Notes: a model not told the origin generated them from the sequence alone. A DNA stretch of 64,000 bases from Pseudocercospora fijiensis CIRAD86 (GCF_000340215.1 NW_006921542.1:555610-619609); one strand, 5' to 3'. Positions 47,116-59,456 are shown, numbered from the stretch's first letter. Translations and numbers: made by a program.

Positions 47116-48684
47116 GTCGTATCTTTGTCTAAGTACCCCTCCTACTATACCTCTCCCTATAGTCCGGGAGGGTTAAGATTACCGAAGTTTATATTACCGA
47201 AGCTCTATCCGATAATTATATATACTATATCTAAGGTAGACTCTACCTCGTCTTTAGCCTAATCGGTAGGCTCGGCGGCTTCTAGAATCGGCGGAATGTC
47301 TTTAGGGTCCGCAATTTCTCCGGCGGTTCTTAGGTTAACTATATATTTAACCGGGTAAATATTAAGATTCTTAGGGAGATCTAGTCCGTATACGTACGTA
47401 CCGATTTTCTTTATAATTCGGAAGGGTCCTAGATTTTTCTAGTCGAGTTTTTTCGAAGGTTAGTTAGTTCTAATATACTATAAGCCGAGGTAAACGTAAT
47501 CTCCGACTTAGTAATCTAGCGCGGCGCGTCTACGCTAATTAGCGTAGTGCTCGTGTGCTTCCTAGGTATATCTTATCTCGTCCTAGAGCTCTTAGTAGAT
47601 CTAGGCTATCTAAAGAGCGAAGGTATCGGCGTCTCTTTCTAGATCGTTTGCTAGGGGCTCTAGTTCGGTTTCTACTAGTTCTATACCGGTTCGGGGGTAA
47701 AAACTAGTCGAAGCGTAGAAGGGCGTAGTCTTAATCGTAGCTTATTCTTAATTGTTAATAGCAAATTAAATAGAAGGCGTTAATCCTAGCTAGTTATTTT
47801 AATAGTAATTATAGAAGCACCTAATAATTTGTTCGATCTAAGCGTTAGCCCGTTCTATTTACCTATCGGTCTACGGGTAGTAAGCCGTTAAAAGGCGTAC
47901 TTAGATTTTTAATCGCTCGTAGAAGCGCTTCTAGAAACGGGCAACGAAATTTAGGCCGCAATTAGATACAATTAATTCAAGTAGGCCGGTATCTTTCTAT
48001 ATATCTCGGTAGAAGACCTAAGCCGTATTCTTCGCTATTAGGCTACGGGCATTTAATACCTTCTTGCGTTTAGTAAGGCGGTAGACTACGACTAGTATAT
48101 TTTAAAACTAGAGGCCGTTAAAGTCGAATCCTTTCGGTAGGCCTATAATAAAATCTATTAAAATATATTACTAAGGTCGTAGAGGAATTTTAAGAGGCTT
48201 TAGTAGTCCTTACGGCTTACGCGTATCTACTTTTACTCTACGGTATACTACGTAGTTCTTAACGAATCGGTCGATATCTTAGTATAGATTAGGCTAGTAG
48301 TACTACCTCCGGAGCTGAGATAGTATCTTAGCTCGGCCGGGATATACTATTCCGAGAGGGTCGTAAGCTAAACGTATAATCTAATCGCGTAGATCTTCGA
48401 AATCCGAGACGTAGAGAGTATTCCTAAACGTTATATAGGGCGCTCCGGATAGAGTTCTATAGAGCTCGTACTCCGAGAGAGAAACATTTTCGTATAACTA
48501 TTCTTCGTTCTATAAAGTATAAATTAGGCCCTTAGTAAAAGCGTCTTCGGCGTACGCCGTCGTAAGCTACTACTCGAGTTAGGCAGGTTCGAGGAGGTTC
48601 TACACTTCTTCCTCGCTTTCCTAGTTACTATCCGAGCTTTCTAAGCTCGTATCTTCGTTGTCCGAGCTATCGTTATCTCCGAGA
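47116..48684 (-). pseudogene. element E integrase (Ty3/Gypsy), right fragment
   Basis: The minus-strand frame reads an H2C2 zinc domain ('DPLGIVYPGRAKILSQLRR', near 48310-48380; usual HxGxxxT), then 'IPLRP', 'DFIIGLPKGFDFNGL' (near 48100-48165) and 'YHP-x-T-D' (about 47860-47900; a standard integrase block before ERxN). The C-terminal SH3-like stretch 'LGPFRIIKKIGTYVYGLDLP' follows (47370-47430). The frame runs to the A insertion and continues at 19736. It joins directly to RT at about 48685: the RT palm/thumb and RNase H are missing, so there is an internal deletion. Confidence 0.82.
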
Positions 48685-49867
48685 AAGGCGTTCGAGCGTT
48701 TCGTTTATAAGAGGAATTAGGTAGCGGTTCTTCTTCGTTAAGGCGTTAAGGCCCCGGTAGTCTACGTAGAAGCGGAGACCTCCGCCGGGTTTCTAGGCAA
48801 ATATAACTAGTATAGTAGCTTCGGAGGAACTAGGGCGGATAAAGCCCTTTTATAAGTAGTCTTCTAGGTATTTCTTTAGTACAAGGAGCTTATCTCGAGA
48901 TATATAGTAGAGAGGGCCGTACGGCGGCGGTTTACCGTCGATTAATTCGATTTTATAGTCGATATCCGGCCGGTATAGCGGTAGAATATTAGCGTTCTTC
49001 TTCGAAAACTATTAAATTCGGTACTAATACTCCTTTAGTAGTTTCGTTCTCGGATCTGTTAGTTCTTCGTCGAACTTTCGGATAGCTTTCTAGATATTCT
49101 ATATTATCGTAGCGAAGATCTAGGTACGTTTATCGCGGGTAAGACGCGAGAAGGCAGCCGCGCTAATAGCGAATATAGTACGATCTCGGGGAGTATCGAG
49201 AGTAGAACTAAATTCGCTAAAGTAGTACTCTATATAATACTTACTCGTAAAGGATAGAGATTCGGAGGCCTAGTCGATAACCGGGCTATACTTTTTAAGC
49301 TAAGGAAGACTAAGAATAACGGAATAAGTCTTCGGGGAGTTTCGTAAGAAAAAACATAATATATTCGGTATACGGGCCGATAGTAATAGATAAGTAGTAG
49401 ATCTAGGTTACCTTACCGGCGGCCGCGGTCGTACCGTTAAATATCTTTAACTCTCGAGCGTACGTAAGTTCTTAGAACGTTAAGCTAAGCTCTCTCGTAT
49501 AGTCGTAATCTATAAACGAATAGCCGGTTGCGCCGTTATTAATAAGAGCTATAGTTTTTAATAATTTCTTTTAATTTCCTATTAACGTTTCTACTACGAA
49601 AGGCTAGTAAATTAACTCTTTCTCTATAGCTAAGCTAGAGAAAGGGAAGATAGTAGTAGATACTCTTAATTTCGGAACGAATAAACCTTATAAGCGACTA
49701 TATATAGGGTTTAAGCTTTTCCCTAGCCGCTTAAAGTAGCGCTAGCTAGTAAAGGCGTATCTAGAGTCGTAACATTCGCGGCGGCGACTCGCTATATCGT
49801 TAGCGTATTTAGCCGGCTAACGAGAGATAGATAGAGGCGAGTAATATATCCTTTTATACTATAGTAG
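48685..49867 (-). pseudogene. element E gag end, protease and RT N-terminus
   Basis: From 49867 downward: a degraded CCHC-like block ('YYSIKGYITRLY', near 49825-49860; usual CxxCxxxGHxxxxC), a protease 'LINNGATGYSFIDYDYTREL' (near 49490-49550; usual DSGATxxFI), and the RT approach 'DYKIELIDGKPPPYGPLYY' (near 48900-48965). RT fingers follow: 'GFIRPSSSEATILVIF' and '[18 protein letters not shown]' ending 'LINETLE' at about 48690. The RT catalytic box is absent because of the deletion. The upstream gag is cut off by element C. Confidence 0.82.
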
Positions 49868-50147
49868 TATTAGCTAGTAACTAGCCCTATATATATAGAC
49901 TAGGGTTTAAGCCTATAAAAGAGGCCTCCTTCTATATAGTAGATATATTATTATCCTCGTATAGTATATTATTTATATCGCACTTCTATAATGCCTATAT
50001 TATAGGGCTCTAGTTATTAGCCTAAGCGACAGTCTTATTATCCTATCTTACTAAACATAGCTGCCTATATCAATATAGGTTATATTACGCTCGGTTGCCT
50101 ATACTATTGCTACTAGTAGTAGTAGTATTGTTAGTTACCGTCCTTTA
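49868..50147 (+). repeat. 5' LTR of element C
   Basis: About 280 bp, TATTAGCTAGTAACTAGCCC ... CGTCCTTTA. More mismatches than among A/B LTRs. Preceding GTAG may be its target duplication, but the partner is lost. Confidence 0.87.
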
Positions 50148-50799
50148 TTAGAGCCGAAGGTAGGGCTATCTCTTTATATCTAATAGGTATAGGTATATCG
50201 AAGGTAGTCTTAGGGTACGATAAGAGCCTACGATATAGACGATATAGAAGTATCTTAAGAGGCTATTACGACAAGCTAAGAACCTCTTAATAAGGGCACC
50301 GCTTAAACCGCGAAAAGCTACAAACCCTTAGGACTATTATAGCTTAGGGCCTAGTCTACGACTATAGCTAGTTTCTAAGTACTCGGCTCCGGGTCGAAGA
50401 CCTATTTAGTACCGCTTACTCGAGATAAGCCCCGCCTAAGGAGGAGATAGATTAATTACCTATCGACCTTACTAGGCCCCGCTAAGACTATCGATAGATA
50501 GCAAATTCTAAAATCTAGATTATAGGTCGGATCGCCGGGGAGTTACCCTATTAATCGGATAGATTGTTTCCGGATTCGTAGCCTCGCTTAGATAGTACTT
50601 AGCCTTCTACTAAGGAAAGAAGGTTACCGCCCCCCTATCTAGCTAAAGGAGATAATAAGAGTTAGTAGAGGAGCTAGTTTCTAGAATCTAGGTATAAATA
50701 GAGATTATAGTCCCTTCCTCCGAGCGGCTTTCGTCTAGGTTTACTAAGTTACTAAATTAAGCTCCTAGAGGTGTTTAGGCGACCCCTAGGAGGCTAAAT
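50148..50799 (+). other. primer site and untranslated leader of element C
   Basis: TTAGAGCCGAAGGTAGGG after the LTR (putative primer site), then a leader collinear with A and B but with short deletions. No frame. Confidence 0.6.
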
Positions 50800-50829
50800 C
50801 CTAATACTACCCTAGGGGTAATATTAGAA
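50800..50829. repeat. palindrome p1, element C
   Basis: CTAATACTACCCTAGGGGTA plus ATATTAG; arms pair with few mismatches. Confidence 0.8.
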
Positions 50830-50935
50830 GTAAAACAGCCTAGTATACTATTTTCTCGCGTAGTAATATCGAAACTAAATATACTAAAAACACCTTTATA
50901 TAGTATTTTATTTTAACTATTTTACAAACAATTAA

Positions 50936-53908
50936 ATAAGCTCTAGCGAAAACGAGTATTAAGAATTAGCAGAATCCTCTAACTCCGATAACCTCCCTAA
51001 TCCTATTAACGAGGAAATTAGGTAGCGACTAGTTAATATAAGCGCTACCTAACTAGGAGAGCCTCCTAGGCCCTCTACGCTAGAGGCACTCTATAATGTC
51101 CTTATAAAGATAATAGAGAAGCAAACTAAGCTTCTCCGTTAAAATAGGCGTCGCCTATCTAAGCTAGGAAGCGGTAGGAACCCTTTATTCGAAGGGTAGA
51201 ACGCTATAGCGTACGTAGAACGTTTTAAGAATAGCTTAGTTAAGTACGAACTCGATAAGGAATCCGACTAGTATAAGATCCGGTCTCTTACGAGGACTAC
51301 TACTACTAAGCTTTACCGAACCCTTAGAACCCTAGTTAGCTACCTAGAAAAGGACGACAAGTCTAATACCGACTAGGAGACCTTTAAGTAGGCCTTTCTA
51401 AGGGAGTATCGGGAGTACGATAGCCGTCGTATTAAAGGCAGTCGCGCGTAGCTCGAGGCCCTCTACTTAGTAAGGCGCTCTAAGGATAACGACCTAAAGG
51501 AGTATATCCGCGAATTTATTAAGTTAGCGGACGGTATCGACTAGAAGGACCTCGAGAATTCTTAAAGAACGAGGCTACTCCGCTAGGGGTTGCCGTAGCC
51601 TACGGCTTAGCGTATCTTCCGTCGCTATAAGCCTAGCGAGGCCGATCCTAAGAGCTTTAGAAGGTACAAAGAGGTCCTAGTATATATTAAGGCCGATATC
51701 GATAGCTCCGCTAATACGAGGAAGTTTATCTACGGCGAAGATAGAAATAACCTAGTTTAGGTTAGGAACGAAGCTATAGGAAATAGGGGACCTAAGTTCC
51801 TTCCTAAATCGTAAAACGGTCCTAAGACCGTAACGCCTACTATTACTAAATACTCTTAGGACGTTACGGACTTAGCTAAATCCCTCGCCTAGCTTAACCT
51901 TAATACAAAAGTATTATAGCGAGTTAGGGAGGTTATTAATACTAGTATACTAGAGGACGTGCTACTAGTCTACTAGGTTTCCGATCCTAACTACCCTAAA
52001 GCCCCTTTAGTTAATATCTACGCTATACGGAAGATCTATTCTAACTTAGATAGTAAGTACTAGATATATAGCGGATTTAAATATATCTAATCGGCCTACC
52101 CTATCTAGAAAGAGCTTCTTAATAGGAAGCTTGTTATACAAGTAAATAGTCGGTTCTACTATATAGATACCGGCGATAAGATTAACTTCGAATAGGATCG
52201 GAGAGCCTTAAAGCTACCTTAACTAAGAAACCTTCTAGAGAAGAAGTATAGCGGCAAGATCGAGTTTAAGGAGGCTAGAAATAGTACCCTCGCCGCTATT
52301 ACTAAACGGGAAACTTAGAAGGTTAGGGCTAAATAGGTTAAGGAGCGAAGTAGCGACGGTACTACTAAGGCCGTTAAAGTTAACTTTGTTTCTTAGGACT
52401 AGGACGCAGTCGCTAACGTTTACGCGGTTACGAATAATAGTATAGGTACCTACGCTACTACGAGGTCCTAAACCTAGTCCTAAGCTAAGGGTAAAGGCCC
52501 GTAGAACCCTACTCGCCCTAGTATAGCAGCCCCTACTAGGATACTAAAAAGCAAGGCGGCCGACAAGGCTAAGTAATAGCGAGAGTTAACCGCTAAAACT
52601 AAGACTCTCTAGATAGCTAGAGACCGCGCTGCCCGAGCTAGCACTATATCTATAGAAAGCCTAGCTATTCTAGAGACTCTAGAGGTTAATATAGAAGATA
52701 ATACTACCGACATTAGTAGTACCCTAGGTCTAGCTAACCTACTAGCCTATAAGCGGAAGTTAGCCGACCCTAAGAGCTTTCGCTTTAATAGGTATATAAA
52801 GAAGTATAGTGCTAGCTCTACTAACTCCTTAGAGGCAAACGCGCTCTTCTAGGCTTTATAGTTCTTAGACCTTAAGTCTAACGTATCTATAGGAGAGCTA
52901 CTAGTATACTGTTTACCTACTAACCTATTCTAGAGCCGAATCCCTAACGATACTATCTTTATAAAAGACCTCGCTACCCTCCGAAGGAAATAGGGACGAG
53001 AATACTATATCGATGTCTCTTCCCTATAGTTCCTCCCTAAATTTTTAGGTACCCTAGAGTTAGTAGGAGACGAATCGGTAGTCTTTAAGAACTAGGAGAC
53101 TATCGATAATACTAACGAAGAGGGGGTTAAGGAGATAGGCCGAGGTAATAGTAATAATGCCTCGGACCCTGCTTTAGTTTTAGTTTCTATTAAGACTATC
53201 CGGTTTACTAGCTAATAAATCGGTCGAGTAGGACCTCCTCGACCTAAGGAACTTTACTCTATCCCTAATAATATAGACCTTTCCGTAGTTACCTGTTCCT
53301 TCGCCGTCGTCCCCGCTATTTATATTTAAGTTACTATCGGAAGCTATAGTTAGTAGATACTAGTAATGCTTAATAATAGTTCGGGGTTACTTATTATAAG
53401 CGAGCTTTAGGCTAAACAGCTTAAGCTGCTAATAAACAGAGACGTTTCCCTCGGTATATAGGGAATAAATAGGGAAGTTTAGCTAGTAGGTACCTGCTAT
53501 AATGTTATAGTAGATGCCTTTAGTATATGTTTTGCCTTTACCTTCTAGATTACCGCCGACCTAAACACGCTAATTATTCTAGGTCGACTATAGTCTCGTA
53601 TAACCCGGGGTATCTAGCGCAACTACGACGATAGCTCCTAGGAAGGGACTATTACTAACTAGAAGGGCAACCGAGTCGTATTTACTAGTTATATCGGAAA
53701 CACTAGCTATAGGTCCTACGAGGATATCCTTACTACTTCTAAACGATCTTCGGGAAACGCTATAGCGCGGTTATAAGACCGGCAATCTGCGCTAGAAGTT
53801 AGTATAGCTTAAATAGGTTATATCTAGAAGTGCGCCGCTCCGTACGTTAAGGCAAGTTTCTAGGTTCTATACTAAGGAGACGAATGCTCGAGGCGGTAGC
53901 GAATATAA
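50936..53908 (+). pseudogene. element C ORF1: gag-protease
   Basis: A 991-codon frame starting ATA AGC TCT AGC, two codons shorter than A/B. The order is the same, including the protease zone ('VMLNNSSGLL') near 53355-53400. Stops are RIP-type. The last 30 nt before the stop contain a short local duplication (TAGCGAATATAA / TAGCGAGTATAA). Confidence 0.83.
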
Positions 53909-54031
53909 TATAGCTAGCGAGTATAATATAACGACTACCTAGTATACGAGTTAAGGTAATAATACTATTATATATATCTTCGCCGAAGGCGGGCCTACCC
54001 GAATCCGGACTAACTAATTAGAGCGCGAGTC

Positions 54032-54053
54032 TAATACTACCCGGGGGTATTAT
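54032..54053. repeat. palindrome p2, element C
   Basis: TAATACTACCCGGGGGTATT plus AT, between ORF1 and ORF2; one C lost at the centre. Confidence 0.8.
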
Positions 54054-54080
54054 CACGAATCTAACGTTTTCGCCGGCGTT

Positions 54081-54912
54081 ATAAATTAGGACTACTAGCT
54101 ATATACCTATCGACTTAAGGAGACTTCTAAAGAAGTTTACGCGCTGTTTTATTACGCTAATCTCTAGGCCTAGCGATAAAGAGAGAGAGCTCGGGTTCTA
54201 CGAGCGATTAGTATATATACCCTATATAAGAGGGTAGCTAATAAGATTAAGCCCGTAAAGGGTAGCGTATATATTACCGATAGGTCTAATCCTAGCGGAA
54301 ATCCTAACTAGCGATAAAAGTACCTTAACTAGGAAGTAATATTACTACCTAGGGATAGTCTATACGACTAGAAGTATATTAATAAGAAGTTCTCTACTAT
54401 TCCTAGGGGTTTAAGACTAACGCCGGAGAGGCTCGCGAAGATTAAACCTAGTATAGAGCTTTTAGAACTTAAACTAGACCTGCTATACGAGCTTCTATAT
54501 AATCGCGAAGCCGTATTAGTATATAACTTTATATATCTAGGTAGGATTAATCCGGAGGTTGCCTCTCTATAGACGATCCGAACGATCGAATATAAGCCCT
54601 AGGCCTATCTAGGTTTTAAGCTAAACCTAAGCCTACGAGGTATAGTTAAGGATATAATACGATAGCGTATAAAGGCCGGTATACTGGAGCCTTCCTATGC
54701 CTCGTATCGTAATCTATACTTCCTAGTCTAAAAGAAGATAGCTCCTAGGGAGCTAAAGAGGTACCGGCTAATTAACGCTACGTAAAAGTTTAATATAGTT
54801 ACGATTAGAGATACTAACCTTCCCCCGGAGACTAATAGGTTCTTAGAAGCCTTTACTAACTATATTATAGCCTTACTAGTTAATGTTTTCTTAGGCTACG
54901 ACTAGATTCCCC
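54081..54912 (+). pseudogene. element C ORF2, N-terminal fragment (RT fingers)
   Basis: Starts at ATA AAT TAG GAC TAC like A and B, and runs through 'LEPSYASYRNLYFLV' (near 54685-54730) and 'YRLINAT'. It ends within the block that in A precedes LPQG. Element D takes over after GACTAGATTCC. No catalytic Asp pair remains. Confidence 0.82.
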
Positions 54913-54913
54913 T

Positions 54914-55097
54914 TGTTAGGACTAAAGAGGTTATACGTAATTAGTATATAACCGGGCTCGAGTAAAGCTAGGGTCTTAATGCCTTAGGTAGGGCTTAGCG
55001 CTTAGCAATAGGCTAACTTGCCTACCTTCCTCCCTCTCCTCCTAGCTCCTTATCGAATACTACCTATACCTACGACTACCCTATCTACCTGCTAATA
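54914..55097 (+). repeat. putative 5' LTR of element D
   Basis: Begins TGTTAGGACTAAAGAGG and ends CTAATA at 55092-55097, complementary to TGTTAG if the last CA became TA. No second copy is available to confirm. Confidence 0.4.
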
Positions 55098-55383
55098 TAA
55101 CCCTTCTTATATAGTATTCGATCTACCCTTTAAGGGTAGTAGCTAGATAGTCCTTATTTCAAGCTTTTAGCGGTATAGCTACGAAAACCGTTAATCTAAC
55201 TATATTACGCCCGAAGAACGGGACCTATACGTACTATTCTACTAAAACAACCGTACTAATTATTAAGTAAGGCCTTCTATACGGCCTATTATACTAAGTT
55301 AATCGCACTAAGTCGATACCTACTAATTCCGCTATATCCGTACTATAGGGGCCTATAATACATTATCGGTATTATCCCTTATT

Positions 55384-56729
55384 ATAATAGCCGGCTTATT
55401 ACGAAGCAACAACAACAATCGCGGCGCCGCTAGCAGCGCTAGCAATAACAACACTAGTAGTATAGTGCCTACCGAAGTACCTACTAAAGTGCCTCCTACT
55501 AAAGAACCTACTAGAGGGCCTACTAAAGAACCTATAATCGAAGGGGATAACCTATCGTTGCCCGTTAACGACATTCTTAGCAATATTATTAATCGACGAT
55601 ATAGCTAACTAGCCTTTAGCCCCTAACCTGTAGGGAGACTTTAAGAAGCCACTTAAAACAGGCTTACTGCCCTACGTTAAGAGTAGTAGCTAAAGGATAA
55701 CCTCCTCGAGCTTCGCCGCCTTTAAGAGGCCCTAACAACTAATACTAAACTAGTAGTAGGGCCTTCCTCGCTACTTATTTAAAAGAAGGATACTAAGCTT
55801 AAAGACTGTACCGTATTTAATAGCTCTAGCCGCAAGCAGTATAATAATTATATACGCGATTATAAATTAAACTAGCGGAATGTACTAAGGGCCCTACTAG
55901 ACGACTATTCGTTAGTCGTCTATGCTATGCAATACATTAATAGGGACCTAAAGCGTACCTAGGATAACTACTTTAACTCCCTTACTAATTAGACCGCTGT
56001 TTAGTAGCAAACCTATAAAACGATTATACTAGCTACCCTTAGAAACCCTATACTAAGTAATAACACGCTTAGGACTAGTACCTTCGGGCTAAATAAAAGA
56101 CTAATTAATCGGCTCGCTTATTCGAGGCCTATTTAAAGACCCTCGAGGACGACCTTCTAGCTAAGACTAATTCTATATAGATCTTAGAGATACGCCCGAA
56201 ACTTAGGTAGGAGCTTATCCTTAAATTGGACCGCCGTCGTATATTCGAACAGGCCAACCTAATACGCATTTAATTTATAGTCGAAGTAGAAACAGCCGAA
56301 CGAGCTATTTAGCTCTAGTAACGACTAGAATCGAGTATCCGACTAGCTAGTACTAACCGTAGCAACTGTAGCCGTAGAGGCAATAGCTAAGGGTCCTACT
56401 AGAACAACAATACTAACAATAGGAATAGTAATAACGACCGTAGAAGGGGCCGTAGCCGGCGGCTATATAGAGGAGGCCGTAATAGGGGCCGTAGAAGGGG
56501 CTCGTATCCCTAAAATGCTAATCGCTTAACTAATAATAGCAGCAATAGCGGCTATAGCAATCCCCTAACCGGATTAAAGTGCTTTAACTACGATAGCACT
56601 AGCTATCTACTAGGCTAATACGACAAACCTAAGGACTAGGCCCGAATCGACCGTACTACCGCTAAGTACCGAAAGCACCTCTTAGCAGCTAACGCTACCC
56701 CTGTAGGCCAACCTTCGAAAAAAGAATAA
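55384..56729 (+). pseudogene. element D gag with zinc knuckle
   Basis: The frame begins at ATA 55384/55387 with 'AGLLRSNNNNRGAASSASNN', an Asn/Ser-rich start. A short tandem peptide of the type V/E-P-T-K/R follows (55460-55540). A helical capsid region comes next. A one-base indel near 56100-56120 shifts the frame. Downstream is an Asn/Arg/Gly-rich, RGG-like basic tract (56360-56530). A knuckle 'CFNYDSTSYLLG-stop-YDKPKD' (about 56581-56640) corresponds to C-x2-C-x4-H-x4-C/D. It ends at TAA 56727-56729. Confidence 0.75.
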
Positions 56730-58990
56730 GCGCCGTACTAACTATTAGCCTTATACGGCGTAAAACTATCGATATCGTGCTAGCTATTATACGTACCTAT
56801 CTTGTATAGGACATGTATAGAGCTAACTATAAGACTAAGGTTACGCTAGATCTAGGAAATTCAGTTAATGCCCTTATTAGCTATCGCCTAGCTAAGCAAT
56901 TAGACCTTCGACAATTTAATAGGGCTAGCCTACTAACCCTTGCTTAGTTTAATAACGCTCGGCACTTAACCTACAGGGCCTACTATATTCCTATAGTTCT
57001 AAGAGACGACCTCGGCAACGAGCGCCTACTAGACTTTACTACCTACGTAGTAGATATAGACAATCTATATAGGGGAGCTACTATTATTATTAGTAACCCT
57101 ATTCTTAAGTATTACGCCGCAGCTATAGACCTAGGCAGCTAATAGTAGCGATTTAGAATTGCTAGGAAAGAGGATATTAAATACATTAACGCTAGCGAGT
57201 ATCCTAACGATATTAGAGTCCTATTTATCGGCAACCTAATACCTGCCGTAGCTAACCTAATAATCGACCTATTAGGTAATAACGATAAACCTATGCCCCC
57301 TAATAGTATAAACCCTTATTAGCTTGCTCGTGTACTATAGCCTGTTCGAGAGACCTATATTAATATATTTAAACACTACCTAGCATCGACATTGCCTATG
57401 TTTAAAGAGACGGACTATAAGATCGATATTATATAGGGCAAAGAGGTCCCCTTTAGGCCCCTCTACAACCTTAGTAAACGCGAGCTTGCTATACTACGTA
57501 AGTACCTAGATAAGAACCTAGCTAATAGTCGAATTTAGTATAGTAACAGCCCTACTAGTGCACTAATCCTATTTGTTCCTAAGAAGGATAGTAGCCTACG
57601 TTTATACGTTAACTACCGTAGACTTAATGCTGTTACTATTAAAGACCGCTGTCTACTTCCGCTTATTAATAAGACCCTCGATCGCCTTTTTAGCGCCTAC
57701 TTCTATACTATATTAGACATTAAGGACGCCTATTACCGCATTCGCATTCGTAAGGGTAATAAATAGAAGACGGCCTTCCGCACTCGCTATAGCTATTTTA
57801 AGTACTTAGTTATACTATTCGGCCTAGCTAATGCCCCTATAACATTCTAGTCCTATATTAATCGGGCCCTTTTAGGCCTATTAGACTACCTCTATATAGT
57901 CTACCTTAACGATATCCTAGTCTATATACACTTACCTAACATTGCGGAATATTAGGCCGCCGTACGTAAGGTGCTCGACCGCCTACGGGCCTATAGCTTA
58001 TATTGCAAGCCTTCTAAATGCACCTTTACTACTAAAGAAGTGCCCTTCTTTAGCTTCCTCGTATTAACTAAGGGTGTTAAGGCTAATCCTTATCGGATTA
58101 AGACTATTACTAAGTAGCTAACCCCTACTAGTATTAAAGAGCTTTAATTATTCCTCGGCTTCGCTAATTTCTATCCTCGCTTTATTAAGGGCTATTTACG
58201 GCATATAATGCCCCTAACTAAGCTTACTAAAACTAAGGCCAACCCGACTAGAGAATTCAAATAGACTAACAAAGCATAAGCCGCTTTTAACGGTTTAAAG
58301 CAGCGCTTTACAAAAGTCCCCTTATTACACTATTTCGTACTAAGTAGGCAGATCCGTATTAAGACTAACGCTTTACAGTTCGCTATATTAGCTATTATAT
58401 TATAGCAGGCTAATAACACCTACTAGTACCTAATTGCCTTCTTCTTACGAAAAATAATCGATATAGAGCGTCGCTACGAGACCTACGAGTAAGAGCTCTT
58501 AGCAATCGTTAAAGCCTTTAAGTACTAGCGTTACTATCTCGATAGTGCTTAGCACACTATCTAGGTCTATACGGACTATAACAACTTTCGTAGAATTACG
58601 AAGGTTACTAGGGTTATAGGTCGATAGGCTAGATAGGCCGTCTACCTCGCCGGATTCGATTTTAATATATTATACCGGCTAGGCGTAAGTAACCCTACCG
58701 ATAGCCTATCGAGGCGACCTAATTACGATAGCGAGACTTAGCAATCTATTAATTTATTGTTTCTAACCCTATAGTATAAGATTGCTATAGCCCGTATTAT
58801 TAATAAGCAAGCGTAGGATAAGCGGCTTACCGGACTCCGCGACGGCTCGAAGTATATTAATACTCTTGCTATATTAATAGTACGTATTAAGGCAAGGGCT
58901 AAGGACATAGATAGGAGAAGTTATAATAACTCCCTAGTCGATATCGCTATATATAGTAATAGCGATTAAAGTACTACTATAGTTCGTTAC
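56730..58990 (+). pseudogene. element D pol: protease, RT, RNase H
   Basis: The frame is -1 relative to the end of gag. Protease: 'VTLDLGNSVNALIS' near 56830-56880 (usual LDSGAxxNFIS). RT: 'FVPKKDSSLRLYVNYRRLNA' near 57570-57630, 'TILDIKDAYYRIRI' near 57710-57750 (usual LDLRxAYxxIRI), 'FGLANAPITF' near 57820-57850 and the catalytic box 'YLNDILVY' at 57902-57925 (second position D to N). RNase H: 'RIKTNALQFAI' (usual DAS), 'YETYE-stop-ELLAIV' near 58480-58515, and 'NPTDSLSRRPNYD' near 58690-58730. Few frame defects; stops are RIP-type. Integrase absent. Confidence 0.85.
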
Positions 58991-59012
58991 GAAAACTTTT
59001 TTTCTAATCGCG

Positions 59013-59134
59013 TCGATCCTATCGATCCTGTCGATCCTAAGCGATCCTAAGCGATCCTAAGCGATCCTAAGCGACCGAGTCGCGACCCGACTCGTGCCCG
59101 GATCGCTTAGGATCGATAGGATCGATAGGATCGA
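59013..59134. repeat. 35-bp inverted repeat with GATCCTAAGC iterations
   Basis: Left arm 59013-59047 (TCGATCCTATCGATCCTGTC ... GCGATCC) and right arm 59100-59134 match as reverse complements with one mismatch. Between them the 10-bp unit GATCCTAAGC continues (about four copies in total, 59032-59072), followed by CGACCGAGTCGCGACCCGAC. It sits exactly between the truncated D pol and the Plavaka-like gene, so it may be the terminal structure of the latter element. Confidence 0.8.
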
Positions 59135-59456
59135 TACGGTAAATTTTTATATATATAGGATCGCTCTAGGTCGCTCGTAGTCGCAGTCGTTAGTAGTGTT
59201 TATACTATTCGTATAGTGCTATATTAATAGTTATCGACTCGTCGACTCGGTCGTATTAGTCGACTCGGTCTAAACTAGAATATACTAGTAGTACTACAGT
59301 TTCAAGTATATTACTATTATATTAACCGTCGTTACTATATGTCGCTACATCCTATCTTATACGTTCTCTATAAACTATAAAATCATTCTTCGCCGCCTTA
59401 GTATTATTGTCCTCTATGTTTCGGAGGTGCGATTTCTATATACTCTATACGGTACG
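59135..59456. other. spacer downstream of the Plavaka-like gene
   Basis: No frame recognised. It contains direct repeats of TCGACTCG and GTCGCTCG/GTCGCAGTCG types, and TA-rich runs. Probably 3' untranslated or subterminal sequence of the transposon. Confidence 0.4.

Larger units (their letters stand above)
49868..54912 (+). mobile_element. Ty3/Gypsy element C, same family as A/B, 3'-truncated
   Basis: Has a 5' LTR, primer site, leader, p1, complete ORF1, p2 and the first part of ORF2. It ends inside the RT fingers where element D begins. ORF3 and 3' LTR are absent. It is more diverged from A and B than they are from each other, so it is an older or sister lineage copy. Confidence 0.85.
54914..59000 (+). 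mobile_element. Ty3/Gypsy element D (different family), truncated after RNase H
   Basis: Inserted in C's RT. It has a putative short LTR, gag, protease, RT and RNase H, but no integrase or 3' LTR. Its RT (YxDD type 'YLNDILVY', 'FGLANAPITF') belongs to the common Ty3/Gypsy branch, unlike the FLDD form of A/B. It retains more CAA/CAG codons than A-C, so RIP was lighter. Confidence 0.8.

Noticed and set aside
55353..55583. 76-codon minus-strand frame rich in Leu/Val/Gly
   Set aside because: It is the antisense of the Asn/Pro-Thr-rich element D gag start; composition is explained by that.
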